A stretch of 32,731 nucleotides of DNA from Flavobacteriaceae bacterium ASP10-09a (GTDB lineage: Bacteria > Bacteroidota > Bacteroidia > Flavobacteriales > Flavobacteriaceae): assembly GCA_000981625.1 (NCBI GenBank), contig LAQA01000046.1, positions 356 through 33,086 of the forward strand, given 5' to 3'. Positions within the stretch are counted from its first letter, which is position 1; each line of letters begins with the position of its first letter. Under the pieces are notes generated by a model. The model ran no database searches. It saw only the letters and a list, made by a program, of their open reading frames with translations, and was not told the origin of the DNA. Below, piece after piece: positions 18,824 through 28,814 of the stretch. Made by a program: the position numbers and the translations under genes.

Positions 18824-20215
18824 TTATTTTTTTCTAGCAATTTGTGCCATTAATTCTGCTTCCGCAACTAATTTTCCATTTGCATAAGCATACGCTTGCA
18901 TATGGCAAATTCCTCTTCTTATTGGTGTAATTAATTCACATTTAAAAATTAATGTATCACCAGGTAAAACTTTCTGTTTAAATTTAACTTTATCCATTTT
19001 CATGAAATATGTTAAATAGTTTTCTGGATCAGGAACCGTACTTAATACTAAAATCCCACCACATTGTGCCATCGCTTCAACCTGTAAAACTCCAGGCATC
19101 ACTGGAGAACCAGGGAAATGACCAATAAAAAAACCTTCATTCATTGTCACGTTTTTCATACCCACAACATGTTTGTCTGAAAGTTCTATAATTCTATCTA
19201 CCAACAAGAAAGGTGGTCTATGAGGAAGGATATCCATAATTTGATGAATATCTAATAGAGGTACTAAGTTTAAATCATATTGAGGAACATTGTTTCTCTT
19301 TTCTGATTTAATAATTTTCGCTAATTTCTTAGCAAATTGTGTATTTATTAAATGACCCGGTTTATTTGCAATTACCTTACCTCTAATACGAACTCCTGTT
19401 AATGCTAAATCACCAATAACATCTAGTAATTTATGGCGTGCAGCTTCATTTGCCCAATGCAAAGTTAAGTTATCTAAAATTCCATTTGGTTTTACAGCAA
19501 TATCCTCTTTTTTAAAGGCTTTTTTTAATTTTTGCATTGTATTTTCTGATAATTCTTTATCAACATATACAATTGCATTATTTAAATCTCCTCCTTTAAT
19601 TAAATCATTTTCTAATAACATTTCAATTTCATGTAAAAAACTGAATGTCCTAGCATCTGCAATTTCATCTTTAAAGTCCGTAATTCTATCTAAAGTAGCA
19701 TTTTGAGTTCCTAAAATTTTGGTTCCAAAATCGACCATTGTAGTTATTTGATATTCATCAGCAGGCATTAAAATAATTTCACTTCCTGATATCTCGTCTT
19801 TATATGAAATAACCTCTTTAACAATATATTCTTCAATATATGCTTCTTGTTCCTTAATTCCTGCTTTTTCTAAAGCTTCAACAAAATACTTAGATGAACC
19901 ATCCATAATTGGCGGTTCTGATGCATCTATTTCTATTAATAGATTATCAATATCTAAACCAACAGCTGCAGCTAAAACATGCTCTGATGTTTGAATTTTA
20001 ACACCATTTTTTTCAAGATTAGTTCCTCTTTGAGTGGTTACAACATATTCTGCTTTAGCTTCTATGGTTGGTGAACCTTCCAAGTCTACCCTACTAAAAG
20101 CAAAACCATGATTTATTGGAGCGGGTTTTAATGTCATTGATACGATATTACCCGTGTGTAAACCTACACCTGCTAAAGTAATTTCTGATTGTATTGTCTT
20201 TTGTTTCTTACTCAT
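18824..20215 (-). CDS. Bifunctional LpxC deacetylase / FabZ dehydratase fusion
   Basis: LpxC N-terminal part (SEHVLAAAVGLDIDNLLIEIDASEPPIMDGSS, HKLLDVIGDLALTG) and FabZ C-terminal part (ILPHRPPFLLVDRI, GHFPGSPVMPGVLQVEAMAQ). Confidence 0.97.
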   Translation of the reverse strand: MSKKQKTIQSEITLAGVGLHTGNIVSMTLKPAPINHGFAFSRVDLEGSPTIEAKAEYVVTTQRGTNLEKNGVKIQTSEHVLAAAVGLDIDNLLIEIDASEPPIMDGSSKYFVEALEKAGIKEQEAYIEEYIVKEVISYKDEISGSEIILMPADEYQITTMVDFGTKILGTQNATLDRITDFKDEIADARTFSFLHEIEMLLENDLIKGGDLNNAIVYVDKELSENTMQKLKKAFKKEDIAVKPNGILDNLTLHWANEAARHKLLDVIGDLALTGVRIRGKVIANKPGHLINTQFAKKLAKIIKSEKRNNVPQYDLNLVPLLDIHQIMDILPHRPPFLLVDRIIELSDKHVVGMKNVTMNEGFFIGHFPGSPVMPGVLQVEAMAQCGGILVLSTVPDPENYLTYFMKMDKVKFKQKVLPGDTLIFKCELITPIRRGICHMQAYAYANGKLVAEAELMAQIARKK

Positions 20216-20217
20216 AT

Positions 20218-21249
20218 TTATTGATTTTGAGCATTCAATTCTTTTTCCATTTTATTAACTGATGCTGCAATCTTAGGGAAATTTCTAAAATAAACGTATG
20301 ATTTGCTATAATTTGAATACGACATTGCGGGTGTACCTTGTACTTTTTCTCCATCTTTTAAACTTCTGGTAACTCCAGATTGACCTTGAATTTTTACATT
20401 ATTACCAATCGTTAAATGGCCTGCAAAACCAACTTGACCACCAATCATACAGTTTTCTCCTATTTTGGTTGAACCTGCAATTCCTGTCTGTGCAGCAATT
20501 ACTGTATTCCTACCAATCTCTACATTATGAGCAATATGTATTTGATTGTCTAACTTTACACCTTGTCTTATAATTGTAGAACCTAAAGTTGCTCTGTCTA
20601 TGGTTGATGCAGAACCGATGTCTACATAATCTTCTATAATTACATTTCCTATTTGCGGAATTGCAACATATTCTCCATCTCCATTTGGAGCAAAACCAAA
20701 ACCATCAGAACCAATTATACATCCTGAATGAATTTTACAATGTTTTCCTATTAGTGTTTCTGAATAAATTTTAACTCCAGAAAAAATAATACAATTATCG
20801 CCTATAACAGTATTATCGCCAATATAACAATTAGGATAAATTTTAACATTATTACCAATAGCTACATTCTCTCCTATATAACAGAAAGCTCCCAAATATT
20901 CATTATTCCCGATTTTTGCTGAATCTGCTATGTAATGAGGTGCTTCTCTTCCTGTTTTATTATTCTTTACTTCGTTATAAAATTCTAATAATTTAGAAAA
21001 AGATTTGTATGCATTTTCTACTTTTATTAAAGTTGTAGAAATTTTTTTTTCGGGCTCAAAGGCTTTATTAACAATGGTAATAGAAGCATTTGTTGTGTAT
21101 AAAAAAGGATTGTATTTAGGGTTAGATAAAAAAGTTAAAGAACCTTTTTCACCTTCTTCTATTTTAGATAACTTAGAAACTTCTTCATTGGGGTTTCCAA
21201 CTACTTCTCCTTCTAAAATATCTGCTATTTGTTGTGCTGTAAATTTCAT
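20218..21249 (-). CDS. lpxD: UDP-3-O-(3-hydroxymyristoyl)glucosamine N-acyltransferase
   Basis: LpxD N-terminal domain and hexapeptide repeats ([34 protein letters not shown]); start moved to ATG 21249. Confidence 0.96.
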   Translation of the reverse strand: MKFTAQQIADILEGEVVGNPNEEVSKLSKIEEGEKGSLTFLSNPKYNPFLYTTNASITIVNKAFEPEKKISTTLIKVENAYKSFSKLLEFYNEVKNNKTGREAPHYIADSAKIGNNEYLGAFCYIGENVAIGNNVKIYPNCYIGDNTVIGDNCIIFSGVKIYSETLIGKHCKIHSGCIIGSDGFGFAPNGDGEYVAIPQIGNVIIEDYVDIGSASTIDRATLGSTIIRQGVKLDNQIHIAHNVEIGRNTVIAAQTGIAGSTKIGENCMIGGQVGFAGHLTIGNNVKIQGQSGVTRSLKDGEKVQGTPAMSYSNYSKSYVYFRNFPKIAASVNKMEKELNAQNQ

Positions 21250-21294
21250 TAATCGCAAAAGTATAAAAATTATGGCTATTTGGCTAATATCATT

Positions 21295-22545
21295 TTACTT
21301 TGGATAGCAAATAAAATGTTTTATAACGGGTTTTGTTAAGGCCTGTATGTTAAATTGATCAGAAGCTTTGGCAATATCTTTTAACTTTCCATTTTTATTA
21401 AGAATAAAGACAGGTTTCTCTGAATTATAAGCTTGATTTTTTATTTCTTGTGAAAAAACAAAGTATTTTGTTTCTTCTTCGGATAAATGTAATTTCTTTG
21501 AAAACTTACTTATTATTTTATTTATTTGTGAAACATCAAAAGGATCTTTCTGAATTTCAACACGCAATAATTTTCTATCAACAATCATTTGAGACAATAA
21601 TGACAATACTTTGTCGTCATGATTTGTCCATTCTTTTATTGCTGACAAAATATCATAATCATCTAACTTAGAAAACATTTCTAAAGTTTCATCTGTAAAA
21701 TTATCTTGATCTATTTGATTATCTAAAAAGTATTTTAAAGAAGTACTTGCAAACAATCTTTCACCTTTTCCAACCAATTCCTTTGCTCTTATTAAAACGT
21801 TTACCAACATGTTTTCTGCGACCAAACCTGTTTTATGTAAATATACTTGCCAATACATAAGTCTTCTAGCAATCAAAAATTTTTCTACAGAATAAATACC
21901 CTTTTGTTCAATTACTAATTCATCATCTTTCACATTCATCATAACAATTAATCTATCTGATGAAATATTACCTTCTGTAACTCCAGTATAAAAACTATCT
22001 CTTTTTAAATAATCTAATCTATCTATATCTAACTGACTAGAAATAAGTTGATATAAAAAATTACGATGGTAATTTCCTTCAAATATTTCTATTGCTAAAT
22101 CCAATTCCCCATCAAACTCATTATTTAACTTTTTCATGAATTTTAATGAAATTTCTTCATGAGAAATTCCATTAGCAATGCTATGCTCTAAAGCATGAGA
22201 GAAAGCTCCGTGACCAATATCGTGCAACAAAATAGCAATACATAAAGCGTTTTCTTCTTCCTTGCTGATTTCAATTTGCTTAATCCGAAGAACTCTTACC
22301 GCTTTTTGCATTAAATGTATGCATCCTAAGGCATGATGAAAACGTGTATGATTTGCGCCAGGATATACTAAGCTTGAAAACCCCATTTGAGAAATTCTCC
22401 TTAAACGCTGAAAATAAGGGTGTTCTATAATGTCAAAAATTAACGAATTTGGAATTTGAATAAACCCATAAATTGGATCATTTAAAATTTTTAATTTATT
22501 TGGTATTTTTTTCTTCAAAAGGTGCGTTTTATCAATGTATGGCAA
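21295..22545 (-). CDS. HD domain phosphohydrolase (dGTPase-like)
   Basis: RLRRISQMG…TRFHHALGCIHLM and ILLHDIGHGAFSHALEH metal-binding motifs. Confidence 0.92.
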   Translation of the reverse strand: MPYIDKTHLLKKKIPNKLKILNDPIYGFIQIPNSLIFDIIEHPYFQRLRRISQMGFSSLVYPGANHTRFHHALGCIHLMQKAVRVLRIKQIEISKEEENALCIAILLHDIGHGAFSHALEHSIANGISHEEISLKFMKKLNNEFDGELDLAIEIFEGNYHRNFLYQLISSQLDIDRLDYLKRDSFYTGVTEGNISSDRLIVMMNVKDDELVIEQKGIYSVEKFLIARRLMYWQVYLHKTGLVAENMLVNVLIRAKELVGKGERLFASTSLKYFLDNQIDQDNFTDETLEMFSKLDDYDILSAIKEWTNHDDKVLSLLSQMIVDRKLLRVEIQKDPFDVSQINKIISKFSKKLHLSEEETKYFVFSQEIKNQAYNSEKPVFILNKNGKLKDIAKASDQFNIQALTKPVIKHFICYPK

Positions 22546-22649
22546 AATACGAACATTATTTTTTTTGGCAATATTTTATCATTTTAAAGCAACCAAAAAT
22601 ATAACAAAACAGTACTTTTAACGTTAAATGGTATAATTAAAAATGATAT

Positions 22650-24197
22650 ATGAGCAATATACAGATTTTATGGGTTGATGATGAAATTGAATTATTAAAA
22701 CCTCACATTCTTTTTTTAGAGCGTAAAAATTATAAAGTAACCAAATGTACAAATGGAGCTGACGCAATTGATTTGGTAGACCAAGAAAATTTTGATATTG
22801 TCTTTTTAGATGAAAACATGCCTGGCTTATCAGGTCTAGATACACTTGCACAAATTAAACAAAAACAGACAAATTTACCTGTTGTAATGATTACCAAAAG
22901 TGAAGAAGAATATATTATGGACGAAGCAATTGGTTCTAAAATTGCCGATTATTTAATTAAACCGGTAAATCCTAGTCAGATTTTATTGAGCATAAAGAAA
23001 AATTTAGACCATTCACGTTTAATTTCTGAAAAAACTACTTCTAGCTATCAACAAGAATTCAGAAAAATTTCTATGGATTTATCAATGGTAAACAGTTATG
23101 AAGAATGGATTGAACTCTACAAAAAATTGGTTCATTGGGAATTAGAACTAGAAAATATTAGCGATTCTGGAATGTTAGGTATTCTAGAAAGTCAGAAACA
23201 AGAAGCTAATAATCAGTTTTTTAAATTCATAAAGAAAAATTATGAAGATTTTTTAACCTCTCATGATAAACCTACTTTTTCTCATACTTTGTTTAAAGAT
23301 TATGTAGTTCCTGAATTAAGTAAAGAGCAAGGTGTTTTATGGATAGTGATTGATAATTTAAGATATGATCAATACAGAACCTTAGAACCTTTAATCAATA
23401 ATTATTACAAGAAAGAGCAAGAATACTCGTACTTTTCTATTTTACCAACAGCGACTCAATATGCTAGAAATGCAATTTTCTCAGGATTAATGCCGTCAGA
23501 AATGGAAAAACGTCATCCAAATTTCTGGAAAAACGATACAGATGAAGGTGGAATGAATTTATTTGAAAATGATTTTTTAACGGCTCAAATTAAAAGGTTG
23601 AATTTAGATATTAAACATGAATATTATAAAATAACAAACCTAAAAAGTGGAAAAGAATTAGCGGATAATTTTAACGGAACAAAACAAAACGACTTAACGG
23701 CAGTTGTATATAACTTTGTCGATATGCTATCTCACTCTAAAACAGAAATGGAAGTTATTAAAGAATTAGCTGGAGACGATAAAGCCTATAGAAGCCTTAC
23801 TCTAAGTTGGTTTAAGAATTCACCTTTGTTTGAAATTATACAGAAAGCGCAACATTTAGGTCAAAAATTAATAATTACCACAGATCACGGAACTATTAAT
23901 TGCAAAAACCCCACAAAAGTGATTGGCGATAAAAATATCAGTTCTAATTTACGCTACAAAACAGGAAGAAGTTTAACCTATGAAGAGAAAGATGTGTATG
24001 CAGTTAGAAATCCAAAAGATATATTTTTACCAACAATAGCGATGAATAGCCCATTCATTTTCGCAAAAGAAGACCTCTTTTTCGCATATCCAAATAACTT
24101 TAATCATTTTGTTAAATATTTTAAAAACACGTATCAACATGGAGGTGTTTCTTTGGAAGAAGTAATTATTCCTTGTGCCGTATATAGTCCTAAGTAA
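22650..24197 (+). CDS. porX: PorX-type response regulator with PglZ/alkaline-phosphatase-like domain (T9SS regulation)
   Basis: Receiver domain (ILWVDDEIELLKPH, DIVFLDENMPGLSG) fused to LWIVIDNLRYDQYR and IITTDHGT. Confidence 0.93.
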   Translation: MSNIQILWVDDEIELLKPHILFLERKNYKVTKCTNGADAIDLVDQENFDIVFLDENMPGLSGLDTLAQIKQKQTNLPVVMITKSEEEYIMDEAIGSKIADYLIKPVNPSQILLSIKKNLDHSRLISEKTTSSYQQEFRKISMDLSMVNSYEEWIELYKKLVHWELELENISDSGMLGILESQKQEANNQFFKFIKKNYEDFLTSHDKPTFSHTLFKDYVVPELSKEQGVLWIVIDNLRYDQYRTLEPLINNYYKKEQEYSYFSILPTATQYARNAIFSGLMPSEMEKRHPNFWKNDTDEGGMNLFENDFLTAQIKRLNLDIKHEYYKITNLKSGKELADNFNGTKQNDLTAVVYNFVDMLSHSKTEMEVIKELAGDDKAYRSLTLSWFKNSPLFEIIQKAQHLGQKLIITTDHGTINCKNPTKVIGDKNISSNLRYKTGRSLTYEEKDVYAVRNPKDIFLPTIAMNSPFIFAKEDLFFAYPNNFNHFVKYFKNTYQHGGVSLEEVIIPCAVYSPK

Positions 24198-24237
24198 ATT
24201 AGTTCGCAGTATTTATAAACGGTTAAAATTTAATTAA

Positions 24238-24816
24238 ATGAAGACTTCATTTACAGCTATCTTTATTTTCCTTTTTGTCAGCTTAGGTTTCTCACAAATA
24301 CAAGAAGACACTTTAAGTGTTGCTGCTTTAGAATTGACATTAGATGAAGTGGTGTATGACCCAAGTTATTTTTCTATTGATTATCCTAACGGAGAGATAC
24401 CAAAAGGAAGAGGAGTTTGCACAGATGTGATTATTAGAGCTTATAGAAAGTTGAAAATTGATTTACAGAAAGAGGTTCATCAAGATATGAAGCAAAATTT
24501 TGGTTTGTATCCTTCAATTTGGGGACTAAAAAAGATAGACAAAAATATAGATCATAGAAGAGTTCCTAATTTAATGACTTTCTTTTCAAGAAAAGGAACT
24601 GTAAAACCCATTACTAAAAACCCAATAGATTACAAGCCGGGAGATATAGTTTGCTGGAATTTAAGAGGTTCAATAACACACACAGGAATTGTTGTCAATA
24701 AAAAATCTAAAGATCATAGACGTTTTTTAATTGTTCATAATATTGGATCTGGTCAGGTTATAGAAGATTGTTTGTTTAATTTTAAGATTATTGGTCATTA
24801 TCGATATAAAAACTAA
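24238..24816 (+). CDS. DUF1287 family protein
   Basis: Signal peptide; GRGVCTDVIIRAYRKLKIDLQKEVHQDM and GDIVCWNLRG…HTGIVV. Confidence 0.85.
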   Translation: MKTSFTAIFIFLFVSLGFSQIQEDTLSVAALELTLDEVVYDPSYFSIDYPNGEIPKGRGVCTDVIIRAYRKLKIDLQKEVHQDMKQNFGLYPSIWGLKKIDKNIDHRRVPNLMTFFSRKGTVKPITKNPIDYKPGDIVCWNLRGSITHTGIVVNKKSKDHRRFLIVHNIGSGQVIEDCLFNFKIIGHYRYKN

Positions 24817-24846
24817 TTTTTAGAATTAATAAATTAATTTCTTCAC

Positions 24847-24854
24847 TATTTTTG
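24847..24854 (+). promoter_or_regulatory. Bacteroidota -7 element TATTTTTG immediately upstream of tsaE
   Basis: Match to TAnnTTTG ending 5 nt before the ATG; no clear -33 element at the expected distance. Confidence 0.35.
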
Positions 24855-24859
24855 TATTA

Positions 24860-25267
24860 ATGAACAAAAACTATTCTTTAGAAGATTTATCTTTAATTGC
24901 AGCTGAAATTATTTCATCCGCAAAAAGCAAAACATTGTTGTTTTACGGAGAAATGGGCGTTGGAAAAACAACACTTATAAAAGAAATTTGTAAAGAACTA
25001 AAAGTTCAGGATTCAATCTCCTCTCCTACTTTTTCTTTAGTTAATGAATATCAAACATCAACAAACGAAAAAGTTTTTCATTTTGATTTCTATCGAATTA
25101 AAGATCTAGAAGAAGCGCTAGACATGGGAATTGAAGAATATTTTTACAATAATGATTGGTGTTTAATTGAATGGCCTGGAAATATCGAAAATTTACTACC
25201 TTTAGAAGCTGTTGAAGTTAATCTTACAATTTTAGATAATAGAAAGCGCAACATCCAATTAAAATAA
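24860..25267 (+). CDS. tsaE: tRNA threonylcarbamoyladenosine biosynthesis ATPase TsaE
   Basis: GEMGVGKTTLIKEIC, SSPTFSLVNEY, HFDFYRIK motifs. Confidence 0.95.
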   Translation: MNKNYSLEDLSLIAAEIISSAKSKTLLFYGEMGVGKTTLIKEICKELKVQDSISSPTFSLVNEYQTSTNEKVFHFDFYRIKDLEEALDMGIEEYFYNNDWCLIEWPGNIENLLPLEAVEVNLTILDNRKRNIQLK

Positions 25268-25274
25268 CCAAACT

Positions 25275-26471
25275 ATGAGTCAATTTTCTCCTTTTAGTAA
25301 AGAAGAGTTGTTACCACAAGCAGAAATGCTAGAAATTAAAAAACAAAAAGGAGAACTATTTATTGGCCTTCCGAAAGAAACTTATTTAGGTGAAAAACGA
25401 GTTTGCTTAACTCCAGATGCAGTAACAGCATTAACGTCTCATGGTCATAGAATTGTTATAGAAACAGGTGCTGGTGATGGAGCAAATTATACCGATAAAG
25501 AATATTCTGAAGCTGGTGCAAAGATTTCTTACGATATAGAAGAAGCTTTTAAATGCAATATTGTTTTAAAAGTGGCACCTCCAACAGAAAAAGAAATTGA
25601 ATTTATAAATCCCCAGACCATACTAATTTCTTCTCTTCAGTTAAAAACACAAAACAAAAATTACTTTGAAAATTTAGCTAAAAAAAGAATTACAGCGGTT
25701 GCTTTTGATTTTATAAAAGATGAGCATGAAACGTATCCTATAGTAAAATCTTTGAGTGAAATTGCTGGTACAGCTTCTGTTTTAATTGCTGGTGAATTAA
25801 TGAGCGGCGTTAACAAAGGAAACGGTTTATTATTTGGTAATATTGGCGGAGTACCACCAACAAGTGTGGTTATTTTTGGAGCAGGAACTGTTGGTGAATA
25901 TGCTGCAAGAACTGCGATAGGATTGGGCGCTAGAGTTAAAGTTTTTGATAATTCTATTACAAAACTTCGCAAACTACAACACTGTTTAAATGCTCCTATT
26001 TATACATCTACGATACAACCAAAGTCAGTTGCAAAAGCTTTAATGAGATGCGATGTAGCTATTGGTGCTATTAGAGGTAAAAATAGATCTCCGGTTATAG
26101 CCTCAGAAACAATGGTTGAACAAATGAAAGAAGGTGCTATTATTGTCGATGTAAGTATTGATAGAGGTGGTTGTTTTGAAACATCTAATGTAACGACACA
26201 CATTACCCCTACTTTTGTAAAACACGGAGTAATACATTATTGTGTACCTAATATTCCTGCAAGATATGCTAGAACAGCCTCTTTGTCTATTAGCAATATC
26301 TTTACTCCTTATTTATTAAATATTGCTGAAGAAGGTGGTTTTGAAAATGCCGCACGATTTGATAAAAGTTTGCGAAATGGCATGTATTTTTATCACGGAA
26401 TCTTAACAAATAAAACTGTTGGTGATTGGTTTGATCTCCCTTATAGAGATATTAATTTGTTGATTTTATAA
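25275..26471 (+). CDS. ald: Alanine dehydrogenase
   Basis: GLPKETYLGEKRVCLTPD, VVIFGAGTVGEYAARTAIGLGARVKVFD, VSIDRGGCFET. Confidence 0.93.
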   Translation: MSQFSPFSKEELLPQAEMLEIKKQKGELFIGLPKETYLGEKRVCLTPDAVTALTSHGHRIVIETGAGDGANYTDKEYSEAGAKISYDIEEAFKCNIVLKVAPPTEKEIEFINPQTILISSLQLKTQNKNYFENLAKKRITAVAFDFIKDEHETYPIVKSLSEIAGTASVLIAGELMSGVNKGNGLLFGNIGGVPPTSVVIFGAGTVGEYAARTAIGLGARVKVFDNSITKLRKLQHCLNAPIYTSTIQPKSVAKALMRCDVAIGAIRGKNRSPVIASETMVEQMKEGAIIVDVSIDRGGCFETSNVTTHITPTFVKHGVIHYCVPNIPARYARTASLSISNIFTPYLLNIAEEGGFENAARFDKSLRNGMYFYHGILTNKTVGDWFDLPYRDINLLIL

Positions 26472-26495
26472 GTCTCTTTATTCTTTAAAAGAATT

Positions 26496-26503
26496 ACTTT
26501 TGC
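26496..26503 (+). promoter_or_regulatory. Bacteroidota -7 element TACTTTTG
   Basis: Match to TAnnTTTG, 17 nt before the ATG at 26520. Confidence 0.4.
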
Positions 26504-26519
26504 AATTCAAATTTTAACA

Positions 26520-26888
26520 ATGTTGATTAAAAGAATTGGATATTATTTAGTAGGGTTATCATTGGGTAGTATAGCTGTATATTTTTTTTGGCAAAAGAAA
26601 AATGCAACTTTTGATTATTGGATGGATGCTAGAACATTAAAAACAATTAGAATTAGAGAACGTTTATTTTCTGATGATGCAAAAAATGCAATGCATAAAT
26701 TTAATATTGATACTCTAAAAATATCTACTATTCTAAAATCTGGTGATGTTGATTTTTGGAAAAGTAAACCTAGACAAAAACCTTGTGCTGAATATTATAT
26801 TACAGGAAGTAAAGAATTAGAAAACGTAAGTTTACTCGTAAAGCGTTGCGACTCTACCTCTAAAATTGAGAATATTATTATTGACTAA
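26520..26888 (+). CDS. Small single-TM protein, DUF4258-like
   Basis: 122 aa with N-terminal TM helix (GYYLVGLSLGSIAVYFF); similarity recalled, not searched. Confidence 0.65.
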   Translation: MLIKRIGYYLVGLSLGSIAVYFFWQKKNATFDYWMDARTLKTIRIRERLFSDDAKNAMHKFNIDTLKISTILKSGDVDFWKSKPRQKPCAEYYITGSKELENVSLLVKRCDSTSKIENIIID

Positions 26889-27016
26889 ATTATTTTGAAT
26901 TTCTAATAGCACTAAAATAGTTGTCTAGAATAAAGTGATTTTACTCCAAAAGTTACTTACACACTTCTTCAGTAATTAACTTTTGCTACAGACGAAAGAC
27001 AACAACGACAAAAATT

Positions 27017-27694
27017 TTATTCCTTTTTTAAATTTTGAAAGTAATGTTCCTCAATTTTATCAACGTTTTTAATAGTTTTCTTTACCCAACTAAAGTACAA
27101 AATCTCTTTTTCTTCTTTTGTTAATTGCCATTCAACACCAGACATTCTTAATTTTGTGGTTACGTCTTGTAAGATAATTGCAGCAGCTACAGAGATATTT
27201 AAGCTCTCTGTAAAACCCACCATTGGTATTTTTAAGAAACCATCTGCATTGTCTTTTACATAGTCAGAAACCCCCTCTGCTTCCACTCCAAATACGAATG
27301 CTGATTTCTTAGTAACATCAAAATCTTGCAATAAACAAGAATCATTATGGGGTGTTGTTGCTATAATCTGATATCCTTTTTCTCTCAATGCATCTAAACA
27401 AATTTGTGTATTATCTCCATCACATTTATATCGTTTTGAGGTAATCCATTTTTGAGAACCTTTTGCTACATGCCTAGAAACCTTATTTAAGTATTTATTT
27501 TCAATAGCATGAACATCTTGAACACCAAAAATATCGCAAGTTCTTACAACTGCACTTGCATTGTGTGGCTGAAAAATATCTTCTAAAACAACTGTAAAAT
27601 GACGTGTTCTATCTTCTAAAATTTTTTTAAAAAGAGCCTTTCTGTTATCCGTTAAATAACCTTCAAAATATTTTAATAGTTTTTCGTCAATCAT
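27017..27694 (-). CDS. trmH: TrmH-type tRNA/rRNA 2'-O-methyltransferase (SpoU family)
   Basis: LEDIFQPHNASAVVRTCDIFGVQDVH, VFGVEAEGVSD, ESLNISVAAAIIL SPOUT motifs; start trimmed to MIDEKLL. Confidence 0.9.
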   Translation of the reverse strand: MIDEKLLKYFEGYLTDNRKALFKKILEDRTRHFTVVLEDIFQPHNASAVVRTCDIFGVQDVHAIENKYLNKVSRHVAKGSQKWITSKRYKCDGDNTQICLDALREKGYQIIATTPHNDSCLLQDFDVTKKSAFVFGVEAEGVSDYVKDNADGFLKIPMVGFTESLNISVAAAIILQDVTTKLRMSGVEWQLTKEEKEILYFSWVKKTIKNVDKIEEHYFQNLKKE

Positions 27695-27822
27695 AAAATA
27701 TAAATTTAGTGAAGAAATTTTAGTCACTAATCACTCAAATTTACATTAAAATTTAATTGATTTATCAATTTTGTCTTTTTTTAATTTATGAACTCATAAT
27801 AAAAAATAGTATCTTTATTTTG

Positions 27823-28509
27823 ATGAAAAAAATGGTTGTTTTAACTGGCGCAGGAATTTCCGCTGAAAGCGGAATAAAAACATTTAGAGATGCTGAGGGT
27901 TTATGGGAAGGTCATGATGTAATGCAAGTTGCTTCCCCAAAAGGTTTTGCTGAAAATCCTGAATTAGTTTTAGAATTTTACAATCAGCGTAGAAGACAAT
28001 TATTAGAAGTAAAACCTAACAGGGCACACTTCAACTTGGTCGCATTAGAAAAAGAATTTGAAATAGAAATTATTACTCAGAATGTTGACGACCTTCACGA
28101 AAGAGCTGGTAGTTCTAAAGTGACACATATACATGGAGAATTATTAAAGGTTAGGAGTTCTGTAGATAAAACTATTGTTTTAGACTGGAAGAAGGATTTA
28201 GTTTTAGGTAATTTATGTAAAAAAAGAAGTCAGTTAAGGCCTCATATTGTTTGGTTTGGAGAAATGGTACCTATGTTAGAAACGGCAATTAAGATTACTA
28301 AAAAAGCCGATATTTTGGTAATTATAGGTACATCTATGCAGGTTTATCCTTCAGCAAGTTTAATTAATTATTTAAAACTAAATACCCCTATTTATTTTAT
28401 AGATCCATTACCTTCTATTTCTAAGAATAGTTTTAGTAATCTTAAAGTTATTACAAACACAGCTATTTTAGGTACAGAAAAACTAAAAGAACTATTAATT
28501 AAATTATAA
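27823..28509 (+). CDS. cobB: NAD-dependent protein deacylase (sirtuin)
   Basis: VVLTGAGISAESGIKTFRDAEGLW, TQNVDDLHERAG, HIHGEL, RPHIVWFGE, IGTSMQVYP; start trimmed to ATG 27823. Confidence 0.95.
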   Translation: MKKMVVLTGAGISAESGIKTFRDAEGLWEGHDVMQVASPKGFAENPELVLEFYNQRRRQLLEVKPNRAHFNLVALEKEFEIEIITQNVDDLHERAGSSKVTHIHGELLKVRSSVDKTIVLDWKKDLVLGNLCKKRSQLRPHIVWFGEMVPMLETAIKITKKADILVIIGTSMQVYPSASLINYLKLNTPIYFIDPLPSISKNSFSNLKVITNTAILGTEKLKELLIKL

Positions 28510-28535
28510 CCTTTTTTTTAAATAAATAACTTAAT

Positions 28536-28814
28536 TTATACTGCTTCAACCTCATACATATCATCGTATATTTCTTTGCATCCATATCCTATAATAAAAA
28601 CTTCTTTACTTTTTTCAGCCCCCTCTTTAACGACTTCTTTAAGCGCTTTAAGTCCCATCCTATCTATTTGTTTTATTGCATCAATATTTAAAACTATTTT
28701 TTTCTTTTTACCAAGTTTCTTTTTAAAATACGCTGAAAACAGATTTACTGTTGATTTAGTAATTCTTCCTTTTATAAGATAAACACTTTTCTTTTTTGAG
28801 ATTTTTAGTGACAT
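28536..28814 (-). CDS. STAS-domain protein (anti-sigma-factor-antagonist-like)
   Basis: 92 aa; VYLIKGRITKSTVNLFSAYFKKKL…KIVLNIDAIKQIDRMGLKALKEVVKEG is STAS-like. Confidence 0.75.
   Translation of the reverse strand: MSLKISKKKSVYLIKGRITKSTVNLFSAYFKKKLGKKKKIVLNIDAIKQIDRMGLKALKEVVKEGAEKSKEVFIIGYGCKEIYDDMYEVEAV

Noticed and set aside
25661-26203. Minus-strand ORFs inside alanine dehydrogenase
   Set aside because: Antisense shadows of a conserved enzyme gene.
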